NCBI RefSeq assembly: GCF_023370775.1
Contig: NZ_JAMCCQ010000002.1
Coordinates: 434,001-498,000, forward strand
DNA: 64,000 bases
From: Marivita sp. GX14005
Lineage (GTDB): Bacteria; Pseudomonadota; Alphaproteobacteria; Rhodobacterales; Rhodobacteraceae
Direction of reading: 5' to 3'
Both the position numbers and the translations under genes were made by a program. This document shows, piece after piece, positions 36,851 to 45,036 of this stretch (position 1 is its first letter; every line of letters begins with the position of its first letter). Under the pieces are notes generated by a model that made no database searches, was not told the origin of the DNA, and saw nothing but the letters and a program-made list of their open reading frames with translations.

Positions 36851-37594
36851 ATGACAACACCGCCCGAAAATCACACGCCGCAAATCCGGCCTGCCGGACT
36901 GGATGGCGTGCTGGTGACATTCGCGGACGCGCTGACCGAACCGGCGAACCGCGCGGCCCTCGCCTTTGCCGCCGAACTGGCGCGGCGCGGGCTCGACGGG
37001 ATAGAGGAAGCCGCGCCCTCTCTGGTCTCGGTCTATTTGCGCTTCGATCCGCTTCATCTGTCCTTCACCGATCTTTCCGCGCGGCTTCGCGGGCTCTTGC
37101 AGGAACGCGACTGGTATGCCGCGCCGATGCCCGGCGGGCGCCGCCTGATCCGGGTGCCGGCCGTGTTCGGCACCGATCTTGCGCCGCAACTGGACGAAGC
37201 GGCAGAGGCCGCAGGGTTTCAGCCAGACGAGGCCATTGCATCGATTTGCCGATCCCCCTTGCGCGTGCAAACCATCGGTTTCGCGCCGGGACAGCCCTAT
37301 CTGGGGCTTTTGCCAAAGGCGTGGGACATCCCGCGCCAGACCGATCTGACCCGCGCCGTTCCCGAGGGCGCGCTGGTCGTGGCGATCCGGCAGATAACGC
37401 TCTTTTCGGTCTCCAGCCCGACCGGGTGGCGACATGTCGGCCAGACCGCACTCAAGCTCTTTCAGCCGAACGCCGAAGAACCGTTTCTCCTGCGCCCCGG
37501 CGACGAGGTGCAGTTCTGCCGGGTTTCGCGCGAGCGGTTCGAGACGCTCCGCGCCGCGCCAGCCTCCGGCATCGAGATCGAGCGTCTGCCATGA
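36851..37594 (+). CDS. pxpB: 5-oxoprolinase subunit PxpB
   Basis: 247-residue KipI/AHS1-family subunit of prokaryotic ATP-dependent 5-oxoprolinase, which opens pyroglutamate to glutamate. Characteristic stretch FAPGQPYLGLLPKAWDIPRQ near 140 and SSPTGWRHVGQTALKLF near 185, ending with LRPGDEVQFCRVSRERFE. pxpC overlaps by 4 bp and pxpA follows, so the complete PxpABC enzyme is encoded. Confidence 0.93.
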   Translation: MTTPPENHTPQIRPAGLDGVLVTFADALTEPANRAALAFAAELARRGLDGIEEAAPSLVSVYLRFDPLHLSFTDLSARLRGLLQERDWYAAPMPGGRRLIRVPAVFGTDLAPQLDEAAEAAGFQPDEAIASICRSPLRVQTIGFAPGQPYLGLLPKAWDIPRQTDLTRAVPEGALVVAIRQITLFSVSSPTGWRHVGQTALKLFQPNAEEPFLLRPGDEVQFCRVSRERFETLRAAPASGIEIERLP

Positions 37595-38610
37595 GCGCGC
37601 TCCACATCCATCGCATCGCGCCGGGGGCCAGCGTTCAGGACATGGGCCGCACCGGCTATCTTGGCTTCGGCCTTTCGCGGGGCGGGGCGGCCGACAGGCT
37701 GGCTCTCGCAGAAGGCGCGGCGCTTTTGCAGCAAAGCCCTTCGATGGCCGTGCTGGAACTGCCTGGTGCCGGCGGAATTTTCGAAGCGCAGGGCGCGCTG
37801 CGCATTGCTCTGACAGGCGCGCCCATGATGGCGCGGATCGACGGCACGCCGGTGGCGTGGAACGCCTCGCACCTGCTTGCAAAGGGCGCGCGACTGGAAA
37901 TCGGCGCGGCGGAAGCGGGGCAATACGGGTATCTGCATCTTGGGGGCGGTCTCGATCTGCCAACGCATATGGGATCGCGCTCCGCACATCTCAAAGCGGG
38001 CGTGGGACGCGCGCTGAGCGCGGGCGACACCCTGCAAGCCGGAAAGGATGACGGGCGGGAAACCGGGCTATACCTGCCGCCGGAGGGTCGTTTCGAGGGC
38101 GGCACGCTGCGATGCGTCGAAAGCCTCCAGACGGCGCTTTTCGACGAACGCGCGCTGGCCCGTTTCCTGGGAACCGAGTTTCGCCGCGATCCGCGCGCAA
38201 GCCGCATGGGCGCCAAACTCAATGGCGGCGGCGCGGGCTTTTCTATCGCTGGTGGCCTGAACATCCTGTCCGAAATCACTCTGCCCGGAGACATCCAGAT
38301 CACGGGCGACGGCACGCCCTATCTGCTGCTCGCCGAGAGCCAGACCACCGGCGGCTATCCCCGCATCGCCACGGTGATCCCGGCCGATCTGCCCAAAGCC
38401 GCGCAAACGCCCGCCGGCGCGCCGGTGCGGTTTTCCCTGATCCGGCGCGGGGCGGCGCTGGAAGCGGAGCGGCGGATGCGCGACGATATCACCCGCTTGC
38501 CGGAACGGCTCAGGCCGCTCGTGCGCGATCCGGCGCAGATGCGCGATCTGCTGTCCTATCAACTCATCAGCGGCGTGACCGCCGGCGATGTCCGTTTCGA
38601 CGAAAGGTGA
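37591..38610 (+). CDS. pxpC: 5-oxoprolinase subunit PxpC
   Basis: 339-residue KipA/AHS2-family subunit, the ATP-using partner of PxpB. Starts with ASVQDMGRTGYLGFGLSRGGAADRLAL, followed by ALTGAPMMARIDG and RMGAKLNGGG, then TTGGYPRIATVIPADLPKAAQ near the C-terminus. Coupled to pxpB by ATGA and followed after five bases by pxpA. Confidence 0.93.
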   Translation: MSALHIHRIAPGASVQDMGRTGYLGFGLSRGGAADRLALAEGAALLQQSPSMAVLELPGAGGIFEAQGALRIALTGAPMMARIDGTPVAWNASHLLAKGARLEIGAAEAGQYGYLHLGGGLDLPTHMGSRSAHLKAGVGRALSAGDTLQAGKDDGRETGLYLPPEGRFEGGTLRCVESLQTALFDERALARFLGTEFRRDPRASRMGAKLNGGGAGFSIAGGLNILSEITLPGDIQITGDGTPYLLLAESQTTGGYPRIATVIPADLPKAAQTPAGAPVRFSLIRRGAALEAERRMRDDITRLPERLRPLVRDPAQMRDLLSYQLISGVTAGDVRFDER

Positions 38611-38615
38611 CGATC

Positions 38616-39398
38616 ATGCGTGTCGATCTCAATGCCGATATGGGGGAAAGTTTCGGGGCTTGGCCGATGGGCCGCGACGCAGAGCTGCTCGATATCGTGA
38701 CCTCGGCCAACATCGCTTGCGGATTTCATGCGGGCGATCCCGATGTGATGGCCCGCACCATGACCGAAGCGGCGCGAATGGGTGTCGGTCTTGGCGCGCA
38801 TCCCGGTTTCGCCGATCTGCAGGGGTTTGGCCGTCGCCGGATGGATCTCGGCCATGACAGCCTGCGCAACCTTCTGCGCTACCAGCTTGGCGCGGCGCAG
38901 GCGATGGCCCGCTCGGTCGGAGAGCGGGTTCGGCATTTGAAACTGCACGGCGCATTGGCCAACATGGCCTCCGAAGACGCGGAGCTTGCGCGTGTCTGTT
39001 TCGAGGCCGCGCTGACGATCGATTCCGAAATCACCATCATGGTCCTCGCCGCCACGGCGCAACAAGAGGCGGCGGAGGCGCTGGGCTGTCGCTGGGCGGG
39101 AGAGATTTTCGCGGATCGCGCCTATAACGACGATGCCACCCTCGTCGATCGCAGCCAGCCCGGCGCGGTGATCCAAGATCCCGAAGCGGCCGCGCAACGG
39201 GTCGTTCAGATGGTGCGCGCCGGGGCGATCATCTCGGAAAGCGGTAAGCATATCCCGTCGGCGATAGACACGATCTGTTTGCATGGCGATGGCGAGAGCG
39301 CCGTACAGATCGCGCGTACGGTCCGTACGGAACTGGAGCGAAACGGCGTGACGCTGGCGCGGCTCGAAGGCCATCAGGGCGCGATCAGCAGCACCTGA
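38616..39398 (+). CDS. pxpA: 5-oxoprolinase subunit PxpA
   Basis: 260-residue LamB/YcsF-family metal-dependent subunit. Motifs DLNADMGESFGAWPMGRDAELLD at the start, ANIACGFHAGDPDVM, HLKLHGALANMA, and DTICLHGDGESAV are diagnostic. Its last 25 bp overlap the 3' end of the convergent glycerate kinase gene. Confidence 0.95.
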   Translation: MRVDLNADMGESFGAWPMGRDAELLDIVTSANIACGFHAGDPDVMARTMTEAARMGVGLGAHPGFADLQGFGRRRMDLGHDSLRNLLRYQLGAAQAMARSVGERVRHLKLHGALANMASEDAELARVCFEAALTIDSEITIMVLAATAQQEAAEALGCRWAGEIFADRAYNDDATLVDRSQPGAVIQDPEAAAQRVVQMVRAGAIISESGKHIPSAIDTICLHGDGESAVQIARTVRTELERNGVTLARLEGHQGAISST

Positions 39399-40639
39399 AC
39401 GTCGGCCACATTCGTACCCGTCGCGCCTGTCTTCAACAGATCTCCCGACGCGGAGAGCGCGGCATGACTGTCGTTATTTGCCAGCAACCGAGCAGCATCC
39501 AACCCCGCGCCGGCGATCCGCGCCAGGCTGCCGGGATCGACGATCCCGCCCGCAGCATCCGTAGGCCCATCGCGCCCATCGGTGCCGCCCGACAGGAACA
39601 CCCATGTCCGCCCACTATCCTGCGCCGCCATCGCCACGCGCAGCGCGAGTTCCTGGTTGCGTCCGCCGCGCCCGGTGCCGCGCAGCGTGACGGTGGTTTC
39701 CCCGCCATAAAGCAGAACGACTGGCTGCGCCGCTGCGCGCAGATCGGCGGTGATCTTTCGCGCCGCGTCTTCCACATCGCCGGTGAGCGCGTCATCCATA
39801 ATGCGCACCGCCCATCCCATCCGGTCCGCCGCGGCCTTCATCGCGTCGAGCGACACCCTGTTCGACCCGACCAAGCTATTGACGACATTCGGGAAAGGCG
39901 CGGGCATCTCGTTGTCCGTGCGTTCGAGATGCAAGCGGATCGAGGCAGGGATGCGGCCCCAAACCGCTGCATCGCGCAGCAAGGCGATGGCTTGCCACGC
40001 GGTGCCGACGGGCTGCGCGGTCGGACCGGATGCAATGACGCGAAGATCGTCGCCGATCACGTCCGACAGGATATAGGCGTTCACTCGGGCCGGGGCAGCG
40101 AGCCGCGCGAAGCCGCCGCCCTTGAGCCGGCTCACCTGCTGGCGCACGAGGTTCATCTGCGTGATGTCGAAACCCGCGGCAAGCAGCAATTCGTTCAGCT
40201 GCGCTTTCTCGTCAAGCGTGATCCCGGACGGAGGGGCCGGTAACAGTGCCGAACCGCCGCCGGAGATCAGCGCAACGATGCTGTCCTGCGCCTCTGCCTG
40301 TTCCAGCACCGAAATCACACGCCTCGCGGCGTCGGCCCCGGCCTCGTCGGGAACGGGATGTCCGGCGCGCATGATCTCGGCCCCCGGAAGGGACGCCACG
40401 TTTTCGTGATGCGTCACGCAAAGCGACAGCGCCGCGCCGGGAAAGGCGGTCATTGCTTCGCCCAGCATCGCGGGGGCGGCTTTGCCGACGGCGATCAGAA
40501 CCCGGCGCCCGCCGGGGTCCGGCGCGGCTGGCGGGCAGGAAGCCAGTCCCAGGCGCACCGCATGGGCGGGGTCAGCGGCCTCAACGGCGGCATCGAAAAG
40601 CAGACGCGCCCTGGCGCGAAGATCGGGTATGGAAGCCAT
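39374..40639 (-). CDS. gckA: Glycerate 2-kinase (MOFRL/GckA family; formerly hydroxypyruvate reductase TtuD)
   Basis: 421 residues of the class II glycerate kinase family. Rossmann-like N-terminal domain with VAVGKAAPAMLGEA-type glycine loop, SGGGSALLPAPPSGITLDEK near 125, the KGGGFARL loop, and a C-terminal MOFRL domain ending with GGETTVTLRGTGRGGRNQELAL and FLSGGTDGRDGPTDAAGGIVD. It phosphorylates D-glycerate to 2-phosphoglycerate, serving glyoxylate/serine-type C2-C3 assimilation. Ends inside pxpA on the opposite strand. Single gene; tRNA-Tyr lies upstream on the same strand. Confidence 0.9.
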   Translation of the reverse strand: MASIPDLRARARLLFDAAVEAADPAHAVRLGLASCPPAAPDPGGRRVLIAVGKAAPAMLGEAMTAFPGAALSLCVTHHENVASLPGAEIMRAGHPVPDEAGADAARRVISVLEQAEAQDSIVALISGGGSALLPAPPSGITLDEKAQLNELLLAAGFDITQMNLVRQQVSRLKGGGFARLAAPARVNAYILSDVIGDDLRVIASGPTAQPVGTAWQAIALLRDAAVWGRIPASIRLHLERTDNEMPAPFPNVVNSLVGSNRVSLDAMKAAADRMGWAVRIMDDALTGDVEDAARKITADLRAAAQPVVLLYGGETTVTLRGTGRGGRNQELALRVAMAAQDSGRTWVFLSGGTDGRDGPTDAAGGIVDPGSLARIAGAGLDAARLLANNDSHAALSASGDLLKTGATGTNVADVQVLLIAP

Positions 40640-40697
40640 GCGCCGAATAGGGCGGTTGCGCCGGATAAAGTCAAACCGAAGATCGGGAAAAGGAAAG

Positions 40698-40781
40698 TGG
40701 TGGGCGACCTAGGAATCGAACCTAGCGTGCGTCTCCGCGAGGGAGTTACAGTCCCCTGCCACACCTTGCGGCCTGTCGCCC
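40698..40781 (-). tRNA. tRNA-Tyr (GTA)
   Basis: Class II tRNA of 84 nt with encoded CCA. Acceptor GGGCGAC (40781-40775) pairs with GTCGCCC (40708-40702), discriminator A at 40701, CCA at 40700-40698. The anticodon loop CTGTAAC gives anticodon GTA, there is an extended variable arm, and the T arm is CTAGG-TTCGATT-CCTAG. Confidence 0.97.
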
Positions 40782-40902
40782 ACTTTCGGCCCGGAGCGCG
40801 GCCCCGAACGTGAGCGGGTGATTACATTTGCCCCCTTGCGGCGTCAACCGGAAAATCCCATCAAGCGGCAGCGATATGCGGGCGGCGATATGGGAGCCGG
40901 GA

Positions 40903-41682
40903 ATGGCCAAGAAACCGAAATGGGTGGTGGCGAAAGAGCAGTCCAAACGGGCCGCGGCGGCGGAGACCGTATGGCTTTTCGGGCTTCATGCGGTGCGCGA
41001 CGCGCTGCTCAACCCCCGGCGTGAAAAGCTGCGGCTGGTGGTTACACCGAACGCGCAAGTCAAGCTGCAGGACGCCATCGCCGAGGCGCGGATCGCGCCG
41101 GAGGTCAGCGATCCGCGCAAATTCGCCGCGCCGCTCGATCCGCAATCGGTGCATCAGGGCGCCGCGTTGGAGGTCAAGCCGCTCGACTGGGGGCGGCTGG
41201 AGGATGCCGCGCTTGGGCCGGGCGACGGGGCGCCGCGCGTCGTGATGCTCGACCGGGTGACCGATCCGCATAACGTGGGCGCCATCCTGCGCTCGGCCGA
41301 GGTGTTCGGCGCGGCGGCGGTGGTCGGCACACTACATCACTCGGCGCCCGAGACAGGCGCGCTGGCGAAAACCGCGTCGGGCGCACTGGAACGTCAGCCC
41401 TATCTGCGCGAGCGCAACCTCGCGGATGCGATGGAGCGGCTTCGGGCGATGGGTTACGTGATCTTCGGGCTCGATGGAGAGGCCGGGCAAACCTTGGAGG
41501 AGGCGATCGCGCCGGTGCGAGACCGGCCGATTGCGCTGGTGCTGGGCGCGGAAGGGCCGGGGCTTCGGCCCAAGACGAAGGAGACCTGCGACGCGCTGGT
41601 GAAGATCCCCTTCGCGCGCGCCTTCGGATCGCTCAACGTGTCGAACGCGGCAGCCGTGGCGCTTTACGCCGCAGGGCGGTGA
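40903..41682 (+). CDS. rlmB: 23S rRNA (guanosine-2'-O-)-methyltransferase RlmB-like (SpoU/TrmH family)
   Basis: 259-residue SPOUT methyltransferase. N-terminal substrate-binding domain starts with WLFGLHAVRDALLNPRREKLRLVV. The knotted catalytic domain has VVMLDRVTDPHNVGAILRSAEVFGAAAVV (motif 1), LVLGAEGPGLRPKTKETCD (motif 2) and IPFARAFGSLNVSNAAAVALYAA (motif 3). Modifies G2251-equivalent in 23S rRNA, by family knowledge. ATG at 40903 with GGGAGCCGGGA upstream. Confidence 0.92.
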   Translation: MAKKPKWVVAKEQSKRAAAAETVWLFGLHAVRDALLNPRREKLRLVVTPNAQVKLQDAIAEARIAPEVSDPRKFAAPLDPQSVHQGAALEVKPLDWGRLEDAALGPGDGAPRVVMLDRVTDPHNVGAILRSAEVFGAAAVVGTLHHSAPETGALAKTASGALERQPYLRERNLADAMERLRAMGYVIFGLDGEAGQTLEEAIAPVRDRPIALVLGAEGPGLRPKTKETCDALVKIPFARAFGSLNVSNAAAVALYAAGR

Positions 41683-41731
41683 TCTTGTCGCGCGAAGCAC
41701 GCGTTCCAATATTCGCTGCGAAGGAGACGCC

Positions 41732-42070
41732 ATGCCCCATGCCCCCAAGATCGCGACCTGTTGCTATTGCGGCACCCGCACGGCGCTTGTCCTGCGCGGC
41801 AAGGACCGGCACGAACTGAGCTGCGCCTCCTGCGGCGCGCCCTTGCATGATATGAAGATGCTGCGCCGCGATGCCGTCGAGGCGCGTGTCGCGCGGCCGG
41901 AGCATTATCCGGACCGTCCGGTCAGGCAGCGAAAACGCGCTCCGGCGCCGGATTGGAACAGGGGGCCGCGCAAGGGCTATAAAACGCGCAAGAACAGGAA
42001 AAAGCGCAAGGGCCTCGCGGTGCGGGTGTTGGAGGAGGCGTTCGACATCATCGAGGACATTTTCGATTGA
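41732..42070 (+). CDS. Small zinc-ribbon protein with basic tail
   Basis: 112-residue protein of unknown function. CCYCGTR near residue 10 and SCASCGAPLHD near 30 supply two C-x2-C pairs, forming a zinc ribbon. The middle is Arg/Pro-rich, then comes a very basic stretch (KGYKTRKNRKKRKG) and an amphipathic C-terminal helix RVLEEAFDIIEDIFD. Nucleic-acid or ribosome binding is plausible. Strong GAAGGAG before the ATG. Followed by the dispersed 3' element. Confidence 0.75.
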   Translation: MPHAPKIATCCYCGTRTALVLRGKDRHELSCASCGAPLHDMKMLRRDAVEARVARPEHYPDRPVRQRKRAPAPDWNRGPRKGYKTRKNRKKRKGLAVRVLEEAFDIIEDIFD

Positions 42071-42072
42071 GG

Positions 42073-42138
42073 GAGGGGCGCTGCCCCTCTTGGCCTTGCG
42101 GCCAATTCACCCCGAGGTATTTCGAGCCCAAAGAAGCG
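42073..42138 (+). repeat. Dispersed 3'-end element, copy C
   Basis: Hairpin GAGGGGC-GCT-GCCCCTC (42073-42089), second hairpin TTGGCC-TTGC-GGCCAA (42090-42105), then CCCCGAGGTATTTCGAGC and CCAAAGAAG. Starts two bases after the zinc-ribbon gene stop, same strand. Confidence 0.75.
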
Positions 42139-42217
42139 ATTATCGTGGTGACGTTGTTCTGGCAAAGGCGGCCTGTGTGATTTATGGGCAGGCGGGACAA
42201 GACATAAGGTGCACGCG

Positions 42218-43342
42218 ATGAGCTTTGAGAAACCCGGTGCGGTCGAGGAAAACTGGAAGGACGCGATTTCCTCGGTCGAGGAGATCGTCGAGGACGCGCG
42301 CAACGGCAAGATGTTCATCCTCGTCGATCATGAGGATCGCGAGAACGAGGGCGATCTGGTGATCCCCGCGCAATGGGCCACACCCGATGCGATCAATTTC
42401 ATGGCGATGCATGGGCGCGGGCTGATCTGCCTCGCGATGACCTCGAAGCGGATCGAGGAGTTGGGGCTGGAGTTGATGTCGACCAACAATTCCAGCCGGC
42501 ACGAGACTGCGTTCACCATCTCCATCGAGGCGCGCGAAGGCGTGACGACCGGCATTTCCGCAGCGGACCGGGCGCGCACCGTTTCGGTGGCGATCGACGG
42601 AACCAAGGGCGCGCAGGATATCGCGACGCCCGGCCATGTGTTCCCGCTCCGCGCCAAGGAAGGCGGCGTATTGGTACGTGCGGGCCATACCGAGGCGGCA
42701 GTGGATGTGAGCCGTTTGGCGGGGCTTAACCCGTCTGGCGTGATCTGCGAGATCATGAACGAGGACGGCACCATGTCGCGCCTTCCCGAGTTGGTGGCCT
42801 TCGCGCAGCGGCACGGGCTCAAGATCGGCACGATCAGCGACCTGATCGCCTATCGCCGGCGGAACGACAATCTTGTGCGGGTGCAGAGCGAGGAGGTGAT
42901 CCGCTCCGAGTTCGGCGGTGAATGGAAGATGCGAATCTATACCGACGAAACGCATGGCGACGAGCATATCGTATTGAGCAAGGGCGATCTGTCCGGCGAC
43001 GACCCGGTCCTGGTGCGGATGCACGCGATGGATCCGATGCTGGATGTGGTCGGCACCGGGCCGAAGGGCCGGGCTGACGAATTCAAGCACGCGATGGAAG
43101 CGGTGGCATCCGAAGGGCGCGGCGTTGTCGTGCTTCTGCGAGATACGTCGATGAAGCTGGAAGCGACGGAGGGCGTGTCGCCAAGGACGCTGCGCCAATA
43201 CGGACTCGGGGCGCAAATCCTCTCTTCGCTTGGCCTGTCGAAGCTCGTGCTCTTGACCAATTCCCGCGCGCCCAAGGTGGTCGGGCTGGAGGCTTACGGG
43301 CTCGAAATCGTCGGCACGCGCAAGATTTCGGAGTTGGGATGA
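42218..43342 (+). CDS. ribB: 3,4-dihydroxy-2-butanone-4-phosphate synthase with degenerate GTP cyclohydrolase II domain (RibBX type)
   Basis: 374 residues. The N-terminal domain (about 1-210) is a complete DHBP synthase: VDHEDRENEGDLV, STNNSSRHETAFT, and GHVFPLRAKEGGVLVRAGHTEAAVD. The C-terminal domain aligns in position with GTP cyclohydrolase II but lacks the zinc-binding pattern (C-x10-C-x-C, ECLTGDVFGSLRCDCG in RibA); the region here is LVRMHAMDPMLDVVGTGPKGRADEF, without cysteines. It probably makes only the butanone phosphate, with a separate ribA elsewhere. The ATG at 42218 follows AAGG; ribH starts inside its stop. Confidence 0.9.
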   Translation: MSFEKPGAVEENWKDAISSVEEIVEDARNGKMFILVDHEDRENEGDLVIPAQWATPDAINFMAMHGRGLICLAMTSKRIEELGLELMSTNNSSRHETAFTISIEAREGVTTGISAADRARTVSVAIDGTKGAQDIATPGHVFPLRAKEGGVLVRAGHTEAAVDVSRLAGLNPSGVICEIMNEDGTMSRLPELVAFAQRHGLKIGTISDLIAYRRRNDNLVRVQSEEVIRSEFGGEWKMRIYTDETHGDEHIVLSKGDLSGDDPVLVRMHAMDPMLDVVGTGPKGRADEFKHAMEAVASEGRGVVVLLRDTSMKLEATEGVSPRTLRQYGLGAQILSSLGLSKLVLLTNSRAPKVVGLEAYGLEIVGTRKISELG

Positions 43343-43893
43343 TGGCATCGGCTGAAGAACATTACACCTTGGCGCGGCCGCAATTCGACCGTCCTGTCAA
43401 GCTGCTCATCGTGGTGGCGCCCTATTACAGGCAGATCGCCGATCAACTCATCGAGGGCGCGCAGGCCGAGATCGAAGCTTGCGGCGGGACGCATGACCTT
43501 GTCGAAGTGCCCGGCGCTCTCGAAGTGCCCACCGCCATCGGGATCGCCGAACGAATGTCGAATTTCGACGGTTATGTCGCGCTGGGCTGCGTCATTCGCG
43601 GAGAGACGACGCATTACGAGACCGTTTGCAACGACAGCTCGCGCGGGATCACGCTACTCGGGCTGCAGGGGCTGTGCATCGGCAACGGCATCCTGACGGT
43701 CGAGACCATGGCGCAGGCGCAGGCCCGCGCCGAGGTGGCCGGGCAGAACAAGGGCGGCGGGGCCGCCGCGGCAGCCTTGCACCTCGTCGCGCTCAGCCGT
43801 AAGTGGGGCGCTCAACGCAAGGGCGTCGGGTTCGTGCCGCAACGGGACGAATACCGGATCGCCACTGCCTCCAGGGATTCTGACATCGCATGA
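43339..43893 (+). CDS. ribH: 6,7-dimethyl-8-ribityllumazine synthase
   Basis: 184 residues; condenses DHBP with the ribitylaminouracil in riboflavin synthesis. Family segments VKLLIVVAPYYRQIADQLIEGA, EVPGALEVPTAI, GYVALGCVIRGETTHYETVCNDSSRGI and GNGILTVETMAQAQ, with the catalytic His in the TTHYE loop. Two adjacent ATGs at 43339 and 43342 overlap the ribB stop. Order ribB-ribH-nusB is conserved in alphaproteobacteria. Confidence 0.96.
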   Translation: MMASAEEHYTLARPQFDRPVKLLIVVAPYYRQIADQLIEGAQAEIEACGGTHDLVEVPGALEVPTAIGIAERMSNFDGYVALGCVIRGETTHYETVCNDSSRGITLLGLQGLCIGNGILTVETMAQAQARAEVAGQNKGGGAAAAALHLVALSRKWGAQRKGVGFVPQRDEYRIATASRDSDIA

Positions 43894-44372
43894 CCTCCGC
43901 CAAGCCCAACAAGCTGGACCGAAAACGCCAGATGCGCTCCGCCTCGCGGCTATATGCGGTGCAGGCGCTGTTCCAGACCGAACAATCCGGGCAAAGCGTC
44001 GACAGGGTCGCGGTGGAATTTCTCGATCATCGCTTCGGGTTGGCGCAGGTCGAGGGGCAGGAGATGGCAGAGGGCGATATCGACCTCTTTCGCCGTATCG
44101 TCGATGAAGCGGTGAACTGGCAGGCGAAAATCGACCAGATGACCGATCGGGGGCTCGTGGCGAAATGGCCCATCGCGCGGATCGATCCGACGCTGCGGGC
44201 GCTTTTCCGCGCGGCCGGCGCGGAGCTGGTGGCGACGGAAACGCCTCCCCGCGTGATCATCAACGAATATGTCGATGTTGCGCGTGCCTTTTTCCCGGAA
44301 GGAAAAGAGCCGAAATTCGTCAACGCGGTTCTCGATCATATGGCGCGGGAGGCACGGCCCGAGGCGTTTTGA
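43890..44372 (+). CDS. nusB: Transcription antitermination factor NusB
   Basis: 160-residue all-helical factor joining NusE at boxA for rRNA antitermination. Starts with KRQMRSASRLYAVQALFQTEQSGQS; the C-terminal half has LRALFRAAGAELVATETPPRVIINEYVDVARAFFPEGKEPKFVNAVLDHMA, which is diagnostic. Overlaps ribH by 4 bp. Confidence 0.96.
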   Translation: MTSAKPNKLDRKRQMRSASRLYAVQALFQTEQSGQSVDRVAVEFLDHRFGLAQVEGQEMAEGDIDLFRRIVDEAVNWQAKIDQMTDRGLVAKWPIARIDPTLRALFRAAGAELVATETPPRVIINEYVDVARAFFPEGKEPKFVNAVLDHMAREARPEAF

Positions 44373-44455
44373 AGCGTCCTCTGTGCGGTTGCGCGGGTTG
44401 GAAACCGACGCCGCGCGTATTACATTCGTGCTTCAGGATGCAAACGGGGGCGGCC

Positions 44456-44779
44456 ATGCCGAACTTGATTCACGTCTATATCCGCCAATGCCTGATCGGA
44501 TTCGCCTTGTCGGCTGTGTTCGTTGCGACGTTGCTTTATTTCAACGTGGTCAATCTTTGGCATCTCGTCACGCATACGAGCGGCGGTTACCTGGCTGTCC
44601 TGCTGCTTTGGGTGTTCAACGGGATCGTCTTTGCGGGTGTGCAGTTCGGCATCCGCATCATGTCGATCAAGTCGGACGATGACGATGACGACGATCATCG
44701 CGGACGCGGCGTCGTGCTGACGCCGATTCCGGTCGAGGCGACCGCGAATTCGCGCAACGGCGGATACAAACGCCGCTGA
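44456..44779 (+). CDS. Small two-helix membrane protein of unknown function
   Basis: 107 residues: two membrane helices (about 11-31, CLIGFALSAVFVATLLYFN, and 43-65, LAVLLLWVFNGIVFAGVQFGI), then a strongly acidic Asp run and a soluble tail of about 35 residues. No family recognised by name; similar small proteins follow nusB in related genomes, as far as I know. ATG at 44456 with GGGGGCGG upstream; an in-frame ATG at 44438 would add six residues. Confidence 0.7.
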   Translation: MPNLIHVYIRQCLIGFALSAVFVATLLYFNVVNLWHLVTHTSGGYLAVLLLWVFNGIVFAGVQFGIRIMSIKSDDDDDDDHRGRGVVLTPIPVEATANSRNGGYKRR

Positions 44780-44804
44780 GTGGCGGGAACCACACCGACC
44801 GTGC

Positions 44805-44985
44805 GGTTCTCTCATTCCCGAGGACCTGTATATACAGGTGGGCGTCGGGTAACCGGACCACGATCCGGACAGAGCCAACTCCCTCGGAATTGCTTAAGGC
44901 CACCGGAATGCAACCTTTCACGAGAAGGGCAGAACCCGCCTGAGGCTCAGATAAGTCGCACCGCCCGGTGCGGCAAGGGGCGTGG
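44805..44985 (-). ncRNA. ssrS: Candidate 6S-like structured RNA
   Basis: The gap 44780-45036 has no gene but can fold, on the minus strand, into a long rod closed at its ends. CACCGGGCGGTGCG near 44975-44962 pairs with CGCACGGTCGGTG near 44804-44792. Inner helices form between CAGG/CGGGT and ACCCG/CCTG, and near the tip GGTTGC pairs with GCAATT around a loop containing GGCCTTAA. A 16-bp perfect palindrome (44824-44839) adds a side hairpin. The rod shape, size of about 180 nt and CCTTAA apical loop resemble alphaproteobacterial 6S RNA. Homology is not proven. Confidence 0.4.
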
Positions 44986-45002
44986 TGAAAAACATCGTCA
45001 CC

Positions 45003-45030
45003 TTGCCTTTGTTCCTGGAATGTTCATATT
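45003..45030 (+). promoter_or_regulatory. SOS-controlled promoter of mmcB
   Basis: GTTCCTGGAATGTTC (45011-45025) is an exact alphaproteobacterial LexA box (GTTC-N7-GTTC). It lies between a TTGCCT -35 (45003-45008) and a CATATT -10 (45025-45030) with a 16-bp spacer. The expected transcription start is the mmcB ATG itself. Confidence 0.75.
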
Positions 45031-45036
45031 GTGTGC

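Noticed and set aside
44824-44839. ACCTGTATATACAGGT as a LexA or PpsR site
   Set aside because: Spacing does not fit the alphaproteobacterial LexA direct repeat or the TGT-N12-ACA PpsR site; better explained as a hairpin of the candidate RNA.
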